NCBI GenBank assembly: GCA_030562195.1
Contig: JAUJPP010000005.1
Location: 18,463,106-18,527,105, forward strand
Direction of reading: 5' to 3'
Source of the DNA: Nipponacmea schrenckii
Taxonomy: Eukaryota; Mollusca; Gastropoda; Lottiidae
DNA: 64,000 nt
A program made the position numbers and the translations under genes. The first letter of the stretch is position 1. Each line of letters begins with the position of its first letter. The notes beneath the pieces were generated by a model. It searched no databases, was not told the DNA's origin, and was given only the letters and a program-made list of their open reading frames with translations. Shown here piece after piece: positions 11,101 to 23,100 of the stretch.

Positions 11101-14100
11101 TATTTGTCACATGTATTTATTCGGTAAAAGTGCTTCAGAACTGAAATATATGAAAAAAGTTCCTTAGGACGATATTTTGTTCGCGATAAAGAATTATTTT
11201 GTGACATAGAAATATTTTGTAAAGGTGCTATAGAGTTGTTTATGACAATGTGAAATAATTGTAGGCCCACTGTCTCTTTCAACGCTGTTTAAGTATTAAA
11301 GTGATTGAAAAATCGTTTTTCCGACAATCCAATTCATATTGAAAAACATGTTCTATGCACAATATAAAAATAATTGTAGATTGATTAAAACAGTTGTAAC
11401 TTCGTTTTTCAATATCATAATCGAGCGTGAAAGTCACGCTATGCAACAGATTATGTTTTTGAAACTGGCGAGGATTGGCCAATCTATCTTGATGTAATTT
11501 TCAACTATTTGAACCCTTCTCATTTGCAACATACAAGGATATGAACCAACAAAACTTCAGTAGTTTCTGACACCTTTCTAAGTGAAAGTCGGAGATAGAT
11601 GTTAACTGTCTTGACAGGACGCATTATCTACATGTTATGTTTTCTTAAATAAGCAAATAATGGAAATTCCAAACCACTTTGCAAAATCACTAGGTACTTT
11701 GTGAAAATGCCTACTGTTGATGCCCTTGAGCACATGATATGCTTTCAAAAAATGAATTATAAAGGGGCATGGTGGTTATAGAAAATCACCTTGTGCATGG
11801 TCCTATAATAATAAAAATTGGGGTCTGCGGATTCGAGTTGGGTCTGCAGATTCTAGTTGGGTCTGCAGATTTTAGTCGGTTGGCCTGCGGATTCTACTTG
11901 AGGTCTTCGGATCTGTGGATTCTAGAATTGTCTGCGGATTCGAGTTTAGTGGGTCTGTAGATTAAAGTTAGGGTCTGCGGATTCTAGTATCGGGGTCTAT
12001 GTAATCTAGTATAGGGGGTCTGTGGATTCTAGTAAGGGGTCTGCGGATTCAAGTATCGGAGTCAGAAAATTCTAGTATCGGAGTCTGTGTAATCTATTAT
12101 AGGGGGTCTGTGGATTCTAGTAAGAGGTCTGCGGATTCTAGTATCGGGGTCTGTGTGATCTAGTATGTGGGGTCTGTGGTTTCTAGTAAGGGGTCTGTGG
12201 ATTCCAGTGAGGGGGCTGCTGATTCTAGTATCGGGGTCTGTGTAATCTAGTATTGGGGGTCTGTGTAATCTAGTATCGGGGTTTGTGTAATCTAGTATCG
12301 GGGGTCTGTGTAATTTAGTATAGGGGGTCTGTGTAATCTAGTATAGGGGGTCTGTGTAATCTAGTATCGGGGGTCTGTGTAATTTAGTATAGGGGGTCTG
12401 TGTAATTTAGTATAGGGGGTCTGTGTAATCTAGTATAGGGGGTCTGTGTAATCTAGTATAGGTGGTCTGTTTAATCTAGTATAGGGGGTCTGTGTAATCT
12501 AGTATCGGGGGTCTGTGTAATCAAGTATAGGGGGTTTATGTAATCTAGTATAGGGGGTCTGTAGATTCTAGTATCGGGGTCTGATGATTCTAGTATCGGG
12601 GTTTGTTTAATCTAGTATCGGGGGTCTACGGATTCTAGTATCGGGGTTTGTGTAATCTAGTATCGGGGTGTGTGTAATCTAGTATCGGGGTCTGCGGATT
12701 CTAGTATCGGGGTCTGTGTAATCTAGTATAGGGGTCTGTGTAATCTAGTTTTGGGGGTCTGTTTAATCTAGTATCGGGGTCTGCGGATTCTAGTATCGGG
12801 GTCTGTGTAATCTAGTATCGGCGGTCTGTGTAATCTAGTATTGGGGGTCTGTGTAATCTAGTATCGGGGGTCTGTTTAATCTAGTATCGGGGTCTGCGGA
12901 TTCTAGTATCGGGGTCTGTGTAATCTAGTATCGGCGGTCTGTGTAATCTAGTATAGGGGATCTGTGTAACCTTGTATAGGGTGTCTGTGTAATCTAGTAT
13001 AGAGGTCTGCGGATTCTAGTATCGGGGTCTGTGTAATCTAGTATAGGGTGTCTGTGTAATCTAGTATAGGGGTCTGCGGATTCTAGTATCGGGGTCTGTT
13101 TAATCTAGTTTTGGGGGTCTGTGTAATCTAGTATAGGGGGGGGGGGGTCTGTGTAATCTAGTATAGGGGGTCTGTGTAATCTAGTATCGGGGTCAGCGGA
13201 TTCTATTATCGGGGTCTGTGTAATCTAGTATAGGGGGTCTGCGGATTCTAGTATCGGGGTCTGTGTAATCTAGTATAGGGGTCTGCGGATTCTAGTATCG
13301 GGGTCTGTTTAATCTAGTTTTGGGGGTCTGTGTAATCTAGTATAGGGGGTCTGCGGATTCTAGTATAGGGGGTCTGTGTAATCTAGTATCGGGGTCTGCG
13401 GATTCTAGTATCGGGGTCTGTGTAATCTAGTGTAGGGGGTCTGCGGATCCTAGTATCGGGGTCTGTGTAATCTAGTATTGGGGGTCTGTGGATTCTAGTA
13501 TCGGAGTCAGAGGATTCTAGTATCCGAGTTAGAGGATTCTAGTATCTGGGTCTGTGTAATCTAGTATCTGGGTCTGTGTAATCTAGTATCGGGGTCTACG
13601 TAATCTAGTATCGGGGGTCTGTGGATTCTAGTATCGGGGTCTGTGTAATCTAGTATTGGGGGTCAGCGGATTCTAGTATCGGGGTCTGCGTAATCTAGTA
13701 TCTGGGTCTGTGTAATCTAGTATTGGGGGTCTGCGGATTCTAGTATCTGGGTCTGTGTAATCTAGTATCGGAGGTCTGTGTAATCTATTATAGGGGGTCT
13801 GCGGATTCTAGTATCGGGGTCTGCGTAATCTAGTATCTGGGTCTGTGTAATCTAGTATCGGGGGTCTGTGTAATTTAGTATTGGGGGTCTGCGGATTCTA
13901 GTATCGGGGTCTGCGTAATCTAGTATCTGGGTCTGTGTAATCTATTATTGGGGGTCTGCGGATTCTAGTATCGGGGTCTGCGTAATCTAGTATTGGGTGT
14001 CTGTGTAATTTAGTATTGGGGGTCTGTGTAATCTAGTATCGGGGGTCTGTGTAATCTAGTATTGGGGGTCTGTGTAATCTAGTATTGGGGGTTTGTGTAA

Positions 14101-17100
14101 CCTAGTATAGGTGGTCTGTGTAATCTAGTATTGGGGGTTTGTATAATCTAGTATCGAGGTTTGTGTAATCTAGTATCGGGGGTCTGTGTAATCTAGTATC
14201 GGGGTCTGTGTAATCTAGTATAGGTGGTCTGTGTAATCTAGTATTGGGGGTGTGTGTAATCTAGTATCGGGGGTCTGTGTAATCTAGTATCGGGGGTCTG
14301 TGTAATCTAGTATTGGGGGTCTGTGTAATCTAGTATTGGGGGTTTGTGTAACCTAGTATAGGTGGTCTGTGTAATCTAGTATTGGGGGTTTGTATAGTCT
14401 AGTATCGGGGTTTGTATAGTCTAGTATCGGGGTTTGTGTAATCTAGTATCGGGGGTCTGTGTAATCTAATATAGGTGGTCTGTGTAATCTAGTATTGGGG
14501 GTTTGTGTAATCTAGTATCGGAGTCTGTGTAATCTAGTATAGGTGGTCTGTGTAATCTAGTATTGGGGGTTTGTGTAATCTAGTATCGGGGTTTGTGTAA
14601 TCTAGTATTGGGGGTCTGTGGATTCTAGTATCGGGGTCTACAGATTCTAGTATCGGGGTCTGTGTAATCAAGTATTGGGGGTCTGTGGATTCTAGTATCG
14701 GAGTCAGATGATTCTAGTATCGGGACTGTTTAATCTAGTATCGGGGTCTGCGGATTCTAGTATCGGGGTTTGTGTAATCTAGTATCGGGGGTCTGTGTAA
14801 TCTAGTATCAGGGTCTGCGGATTCTAGTATCGGGGTTTGTGTAATCTAGTATGGGGGGGGGGGGGGGTCTGCGGATTCTAGTATCTTGGTCTGTGTAATC
14901 TGGTATAGGGGGTCTGTGTAATCTAGTATCGGGGTCTGCGGATTCTAGTATCTGGGTTTGTGTAATCTAGTATGTGGGTCTGTGTAATCTAGTTTCGAGG
15001 GTCTGTGTAATCTAGTATAGGGGGTCCGTGTAATCTAGTATCGGGGTCTACGGATTCTAGTATCGGGGTTTGTGTAATCTAGTATAGGGGGGGGGGGGGT
15101 CTGCGGATTCTAGTATCGGGGTCTGTGTAATCTAGTATCGGGGTCTGTGGATTCTAGTATCGGGGTCTGCGGATTCTAGTATCGGGGGTCTGTTTAATCT
15201 AGTATCGGGGACTGTGTAATCTAGTATCGGGGGTCTGTAGATTCTAGTATCGGGGGTCTGTTTAATCTAGTATCGGGGGTCTGTGTAATCTAGTATCGGG
15301 GGTCTGTTTAATCTAGTATCGGGGGTCTGCGGATTCTAGTATCGGGGTCTGTGTAATCTAGTATTGGGGGTCTGCGGATTCTAGTATAGGGGGTTTGTGT
15401 AATCTAGTATCGGGGGTCTGTGTAATTTAGTATAGGGGGTCTGTGTAATCTAGTATAGGGGATCTATGTAATCTAGTATCGGGGTCTGCGGATTCTAGTA
15501 TCTGGGTTTGTGTAATCTAGTATCTGGGTCTGTGTAATCTAGTTTCGGGGGTCTGTGTAATCTAGTATAGGGGGTCTGTGTAATCTAGTATCGGGGGTCT
15601 GTGTAATCTAGTATAGGGGGTTTATGTAATCTAGTATAGGGGGTCTGTAGATTCTAGTATCGGGGTCTGATGATTCTAGTATCGGGGTTTGTTTAATCTA
15701 GTATCGGGGGTCTACGGATTCTAGTATCGGGGCTTGTGTAATCTAGTATCGGGGTGTGTGTAATCTAGTATCGGGGTCTGCGGATTCTAGTATCGGGGTC
15801 TGTGTAATCTAGTATAGGGGTCTGTGTAATCTAGTTTTGGGGGTCTGTTAAATCTAGTATCGGGGTCTGCGGATTCTAGTATCGGGGTATGTGTAATCTA
15901 GTATCGGCGGTCTGTGTAATCTAGTATTGGGGGTCTGTGTAATCTAGTATCGGGGGTCTGTTTAATCTAGTATCGGGGTCTGCGGTTTCTAGTATCGGGG
16001 TCTGTGTAATCTAGTATCGGCGGTCTGTGTAATCTAGTATCGGGGATCTGTGTAACCTTGTATAGGGTGTCTCTGTAATCTAGTATAGAGGTCTGCGGAT
16101 TCTAGTATCGGGGTCTGTGTAATCTAGTATAGGGTGTCTGTGTAATCTAGTATAGGGGTTTGCGGATTCTAGTATCGGGGTCTGTTTAATCTAGTTTTGG
16201 GGGTCTGTGTAATCTAGTTTTGGGGGTCTGTGTAATCTAGTATAGGGGGTCTGCGGATTCTAGTATCGGGGTCTGCGGATTCTATTATCGGGGTCTGTGT
16301 AATGTAGTATAGGGGGTCTGCGGATTCTAGTATCGGGGTCTGTGTAATCTAGTATAGGGGTCTGTGGATTCTAGTATCGGGGTCTGCGGATTCTAGTATC
16401 GGGGGTCTGTTTAATCTAGTATCGGGGTCTGTTTAATCTAGTTTTGGGGGTCTGTGTAATCTAGTATAGGGGGTCTGCGGATTCTAGTATCGGGGTCTGT
16501 GTAATCTAGTATCGGAGTCTGTGTAATCTAGTATAGGTGGTCTGTGTAATCTAGTATTGGGGGTCTGTGTAATCTAGTATCGGGGTCTGCGGATTCTAGT
16601 ATCGGGGTCTGCGGATTCTAGTATCGGGGTCTGTGTAATCTAGTGTAGGGGGTCTGCGGATCCTAGTACCGGGGTCTGTGTAATCTAGTATTGGGGGTCT
16701 GTGGATTCTAGTATCGGAGTCAGAGGATTCTAGTATCCGAGTCAGAGGATTCTAGTATCTGGTCTGTTTAATCTAGTATCTGGGTCTGTGTAATCTAGTA
16801 TCGGGGTCTACGGATTCTAGTATCGGGGTCTGCGTAATCTAGTATCGGGGGTCTGTGTAATTTAGTATTGGGGGTCTGTGTAATCTAGTATCGGAGTCTG
16901 TGTAATCTAGTATCTGGGTCCGTGTAATCTAGTATCGGGGTCTACGGATTCTAGTATCGGGGTCTGCGTAATCTAGTATCGGGGGTCTGTGTAATTTAGT
17001 ATTGGGGGTTTGTGTAATCTAGTATCGGAGTCTGTGTAATCTACTAAAGGTGGTCTGTGTAATCTAGTATTGGGGGTCTGCGTAATCTAGTATCGGGGTC

Positions 17101-20100
17101 TGCGGATTCTAGTATCGGGGTCTGTGTAATCTAGTGTAGGGGGTCTGCGGATCCTAGTATCGGGGTCTGTGTAATCTAGTATTTGGGGTCTGTGGATTCT
17201 AGTATCGGAGTCAGAGGATTCTAGTATCCGAGTCAGAGGATTCTAGTATCTGGTCTGTGTAATCTAGTATCTGGGTCTGTGTAATCTAGTATCGGGGTCT
17301 GCGGATTCTAGTATCGGGGTCTGTGTAATCTAGTATTGGGGGTCTGCGGATTCTAGTATCGGGGTCTGCGTAATCTAGTATCTGGGTCTGTGTAATCTAG
17401 TATTGGGGGTCTGCGGATTCTAGTATCTGGGTCTGTGTAATCTAGTATCGGAGGTCTGTGTAATCTATAATAGGGGGTCTGCGGATTCTAGTATCGGGGT
17501 CTGCGTAATGTAGTATCTGGGTCTGTGTAATCTAGTATCGGGGGTCTGTGTAATTTAGTATTGGGGGTCTGCTGATTTTAGTATCGGGGTCTGCGTAATC
17601 TAGTATCTGGGTCTGTGTAATCTAGTATTGGGGGTCTGCGGATTCTAGTATCGGGGTCTGCGTAATCTAGTATTGGGTGTCTGTGTAATTTAGTATTGGG
17701 GGTTTGTGTAATCTAGTATCGGAGTCTGCGGATTCTAGTATAGGGGGTCTGTGTAATCTAGTATCGGGGTCTGCGGATTCTAGTATAGGGGGTCTGTGTA
17801 ATCTAGTATAGGGGGTCTGTGTAATCTAGTATCGGGGTCTGCGGATTCTAGTATCTGGGTTTGTGTAATCTAGTATCTGGGTCTGTGTAATCTAGTTTCG
17901 GGGGTCTGTGTAATCTAGTATAGGGGGTCCGTGTAATCTAGTATCGGGGTCTACGGATTCTAGTATCGGGGTTTGTGTAATCTAGTATGGGGGGGGGGGG
18001 GTCTGCGGATTCTAGTATCGGGGTCTGTGTAATCTAGTATCGGGGTCTGTGGATTCTAGTATCGGGGTCTGCGGATTCTAGTATCGGGGGTCTGTTTAAT
18101 CTAGTATCGGGGTCTGTGTAAACTAGTATCGGGGGTCTGTAGATTCTAGTATCGGGGTTCTGTTTAATCTAGTATCGGGGGTCTGTGTAATCTAGTATCG
18201 GGGGTCTGCGGATTCTAGTATCGGGGTCTGTGTAATCTAGTATTGGGGGTCTGCGGATTCTAGTATAGGGGGTTTGTGTAATCTAGTATCGGGGGTCTGT
18301 GTAATTTAGTATAGGGGGTCTGTGTAATCTAGTATCGGAGGTCTGTGTAATCTAGTATAGGGGGTCTGTGTAATCTAGTATCGGGGGTCTGTTTAATCTA
18401 GTATAGGGGGTTTATGTAATCTAGTATAGGGGGTCTGTAGATTCTAGTATCGGGGTCTGATGATTCTAGTATCGGGGTTTGTTTAATCTAGTATCGGGGG
18501 TCTACGGATTCTAGTATCGGGGCTTGTGTAATCTAGTATCGGGGTGTGTGTAATCTAGTATCGGGGTCTGCGGATTCTAGTATCGGGGTCTGTGTAATCT
18601 AGTATAGGGGTCTGTGTAATCTAGTTTTGTGGGTCTGTTAAATCTAGTATCGGGGTCTGCGGATTCTAGTATCGGGGTATGTGTAATCTAGTATCGGCGG
18701 TCTGTGTAATCTAGTATTGGGGGTCTGTGTAATCTAGTATCGGGGGTCTGTTTAATCTAGTATCGGGGTCTGCGGTTTCTAGTATCGGGGTCTGTGTAAT
18801 CTAGTATCGGCGGTCTGTGTAATCTAGTATCGGGGATCTGTGTAACCTTGTATAGGGTGTCTCTGTAATCTAGTATAGAGGTCTGCGGATTCTAGTATCG
18901 GGGTCTGTGTAATCTAGTATAGGGTGTCTGTGTAATCTAGTATAGGGGTTTGCGGATTCTAGTATCGGGGTCTGTTTAATCTAGTTTTGGGGGTCTGTGT
19001 AATCTAGTTTTGGGGATCTGTGTAATCTAGTATAGGGGGTCTGCGGATTCTAGTATCGGGGTCTGCGGATTCTATTATCGGGGTCTGTGTAATCTAGTAT
19101 AGGGGGTCTGCGGATTCTAGTATCGGGGTCTGTGTAATCTAGTATAGGGGTCTGCGGATTCTAGTATCGGGGTCTGTTTAATCTAGTTTTGGGGGTCTGT
19201 GTAATCTAGTATAGGGGGTCTGCGGATTCTAGTATCGGGGTCTGTGTAATCTAGTATCGGAGTCTGTGTAATCTAGTATAGGTGGTCTGTGTAATCTAGT
19301 ATTGGGGGTCTGTGTAATCTAGTATCGGGGTCTGCGGATTCTAGTATCGGGGTCTGTGTAATCTAGTGTAGGGGGTCTTCGGATCCTAGTATCGGGGTCT
19401 GTGTAATCTAGTATTTGGGGTCTGTGGATTCTAGTATCGGAGTCAGAGGATTCTAGTATCCGAGTCAGAGGATTCTAGTATCTGGTCTGTGTAATCTAGT
19501 ATCTGGGTCTGTGTAATCTAGTATCGGGGTCTACGGATTCTAGTATCGGGGTCTGCGTAATCTAGTATCGGGGGTCTGTGTAATTTAGTATTGGGGGTCT
19601 GTGTAATCTAGTATCGGAGTCTGTGTAATCTAGTATCTGGGTCTGTGTAATCTAGTATCGGGGTCTACGGATTCTAGTATCGGGGTCTGCGTAATCTAGT
19701 ATCGGGGGTCTGTGTAATTTAGTATTGGGGGTTTGTGTAATCTAGTATCGGAGTCTGTGTAATCTACTAAAGGTGGTCTGTGTAATCTAGTATTGGGGGT
19801 CTGTGTAATCTAGTATCGGGGTCTGCGGATTCTAGTATCGGGGTCTGTGTAATCTAGTGTAGGGGGTCTGCGGATCCTAGTATCGGGGTCTGTGTAATCT
19901 AGTATTTGGGGTCTGTGGATTCTATTATCGGAGTCAGAGGATTCTAGTATCCGAGTCAGAGGATTCTAGTATCTGGTCTGTGTAATCTAGTATCTGGGTC
20001 TGTGTAATCTAGTATCGGGGTCTGCGGATTCTAGTATCGGGGTCTGTGTAATCTAGTATTGGGGGTCTGCGGATTCTAGTATCGGGGTCTGCGTAATCTA

Positions 20101-23100
20101 GTATCTGGGTCTGTGTAATCTAGTATTGGGGGTCTGCGGATTCTAGTATCTGGGTCTGTGTAATCTAGTATCGGAGGTCTGTGTAATCTATTATAGGGGG
20201 TCTGCGGATTCTAGTATCGGGGTCTGCGTAATGTAGTATCTGGGTCTGTGTAATCTAGTATCGGGGGTCTGTGTAATTTAGTATTGGGGGTCTGCTGATT
20301 TTAGTATCGGGGTCTGCGTAATCTAGTATCTGGGTCTGTGTAATCTAGTATTGGGGGTCTGCGGATTCTAGTATCGGGGTCTGCGTAATCTAGTATTGGG
20401 TGTCTGTGTAATTTAGTATTGGGGGTTTGTGTAATCTAGTATCGGGGTCTGCGGATTCTAGTATAGGGGGTCTGTGTAATCTAGTATCGGGGGTCTGCGG
20501 ATTCTAGTATAGGGGGTCTGTGTAATCTAGTATCGGGGGTCTGTGTAACCTAGTATAGGTGGTCTGTGTAATCTAGTGTCGGGGTCTGCGGATTCTAGTA
20601 TCGGGGTTTGTGTAATCTAGTATAGGGGGTCTGTGGATTCTAGTATCGGGGTCTGCGGATTCTAGTATCGGGATTTGTGTAATCAAGTATAGGGGGTCTG
20701 TGAATTCTAGTAAGGTCAACACTCTTCCGATTATTATACATGTCTGCTATTTTCGATCTTCTGCTTATACAATTCTCTTACAGCATAAATAGAAATGTAT
20801 ATTCCCCTTATAGAGATAATACGACTTGAATGAACAAGTTATCAATATAATAATATGATATATTTATTCAATAAATAAGGCCTCCAGCCATAGTACATTT
20901 TACACATTATTAAACAATAACTTTAAATATGTACAAAAATATTATATCAATATAAAAAACGTTATGTACAATAGTTATAAAAATAAATATTCAAAACTAC
21001 AGAAAACTCTTTATGACTCTATAGCACGTATACAAAACGGTGCGAGATGATTATTCATACATATTTAAAGACGTTTACCCCAAATTCCCCAACTTTAGTA
21101 CACTTTGAAATAAGGAACTAATCAATTCTTATATTATCCTATATTATGCGTCGGTTTCATTATCAACAGTTTCAACTCAGTGAACTACAAATACACCTTT
21201 TCAGTCATTATATTATATTGCGACCTACCAGTTTAAATTGTTTAAATGTTTAAATATCAACATAACTATGACAATGATAACTTTTTGGACTTGAAACCTG
21301 TAACTTGAATGACGCATAATTGTGTTATATTGCTCCAACTACGGTTTGATTTATCTGTTATTGCACCGTAAGGGATTCTTTTTAGGCATATAAGACAATT
21401 TGAATAGTTGTGCTTCGACGAATAACTTTTGGAGGGATGTATTTCAGCTGCATGGAGATGATCCATATACGACATAATAGTTGAGGTCACATTAAATAAC
21501 AGAATACAATTTGATGGTATATTGTCCACAACGTTTCACCTGTTGGTGACAATGTAAATTGTTGAAAAGTTGTGTACAATAATACCCAGGAGAAGTATGC
21601 CATTAAACTGTGTTCCGTTTAAAATAGGCTTAAGAATCTTAGAGGTTGGGACAACTTTGAGTATTTGTAGTCCTGGAAAGAAGCATAAATGTAAGATAGG
21701 GTATATGATTGTATGTAACTAATTTTAACTTTGCTTGTAGGAAGCAAATTTACATCATGTGTGCTGTTGTCCTGATGGCTGTATAGAACCAATATCATCA
21801 AATCACACTACCAATTCTACTGGTAAGATCATTACTTTATATAATCAATATCATCACATCACACTAACAATTCTACTGGTAAGATCATTACTTTATATAA
21901 TCAATATCATCAAATCACACTACCAATTCTACTGGTAAGATCATTACTTTATATAATCAATATCAAATCACACTACAATTCTACTGGTAAGGTCATTACT
22001 TTATATAATCATTATAAAAAGCAAATCACACTACCAATTCTACTGGTAAGATCATTACTTTATATAATCAATATCATCAAATCACACTACCAATTCTACT
22101 GGTAAGATCATTACTTTATATAATCAATATCATCAAATCACACTACCAATTCTACTGGTAAGGTCATTACTATTTATAATCAATATCAGCAAATCACACT
22201 ACCAATTTTACTGGTAAGATCATTACTTTATATAATCAATATCATCAAATCACACTACCAATTCTACTGGTAAGATCATTACTATTTATAATCAATATCA
22301 TCAAATCACACTACCAATTCTACTGGTAAGATCATTACTTTATATAATCATTATCAGCAAATCACACTACCGATTCTACTGGTAAGATCATTACTATTTA
22401 TAATCAATATCATCAAATCACACTACCAATTCTACTGGTAGGGTCATTACTTTATATAATTTATACCATTGTAGATAACAATTATTTAGTGCGTGTAAAC
22501 TTATTTTGATACAGTTATTTTGCTATAATTTCAAGGACATGACTTGCCCCTTTTTACATTTTATTAGCTTTTGTTTAGAAATATGGGGTCGCTAATCGTA
22601 TTATGATATTTAAAAGGACTGGCAATTCATAGCCTCAATTTAGCTTTTGAAAGCTATTTATTTTGCTTAGTATTAAAAAGCTTTGGTAGATCATAAGATT
22701 TTATTTTTAGAAGGTAAAATATGAGCAATTAATGAAACTGGTTTGCAAACGCGGTCCAAAAACAGCGAGTATCCAAACGAAACAAACACAACTCATACAA
22801 AAGGCCCGTTTCACTTCACTTCACGGTGTCAAATCCCCTTTTATATATCTTGGTCTCATTTTACCGTGACTCGATAGCCGAACTGATGACCGGTGTACTT
22901 TATATGACGGGTTATATCATTTTCAAGGTCAAATCGCAAGTGACATGATTAAGAGAGTAACCAATGCCCTCTACATACTAGTATGTGTTGACGCATTAAT
23001 TTTTAGCCTTACAATAATAATAGTTCACGATATCTGAAGCAGTCTATATAGCATCTGAATTCAAGATATCTGAAGCAGTCTATATAGCATCTGAATTCAA

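Noticed and set aside
11818..20712. Telomere-like or centromere satellite
   Set aside because: The unit is not a telomere repeat, and the array sits inside an intron flanked by exons of one gene.
21831..22465. CRISPR-like regular repeats
   Set aside because: Units abut directly with no unique spacers. It is a minisatellite in a eukaryotic gene.
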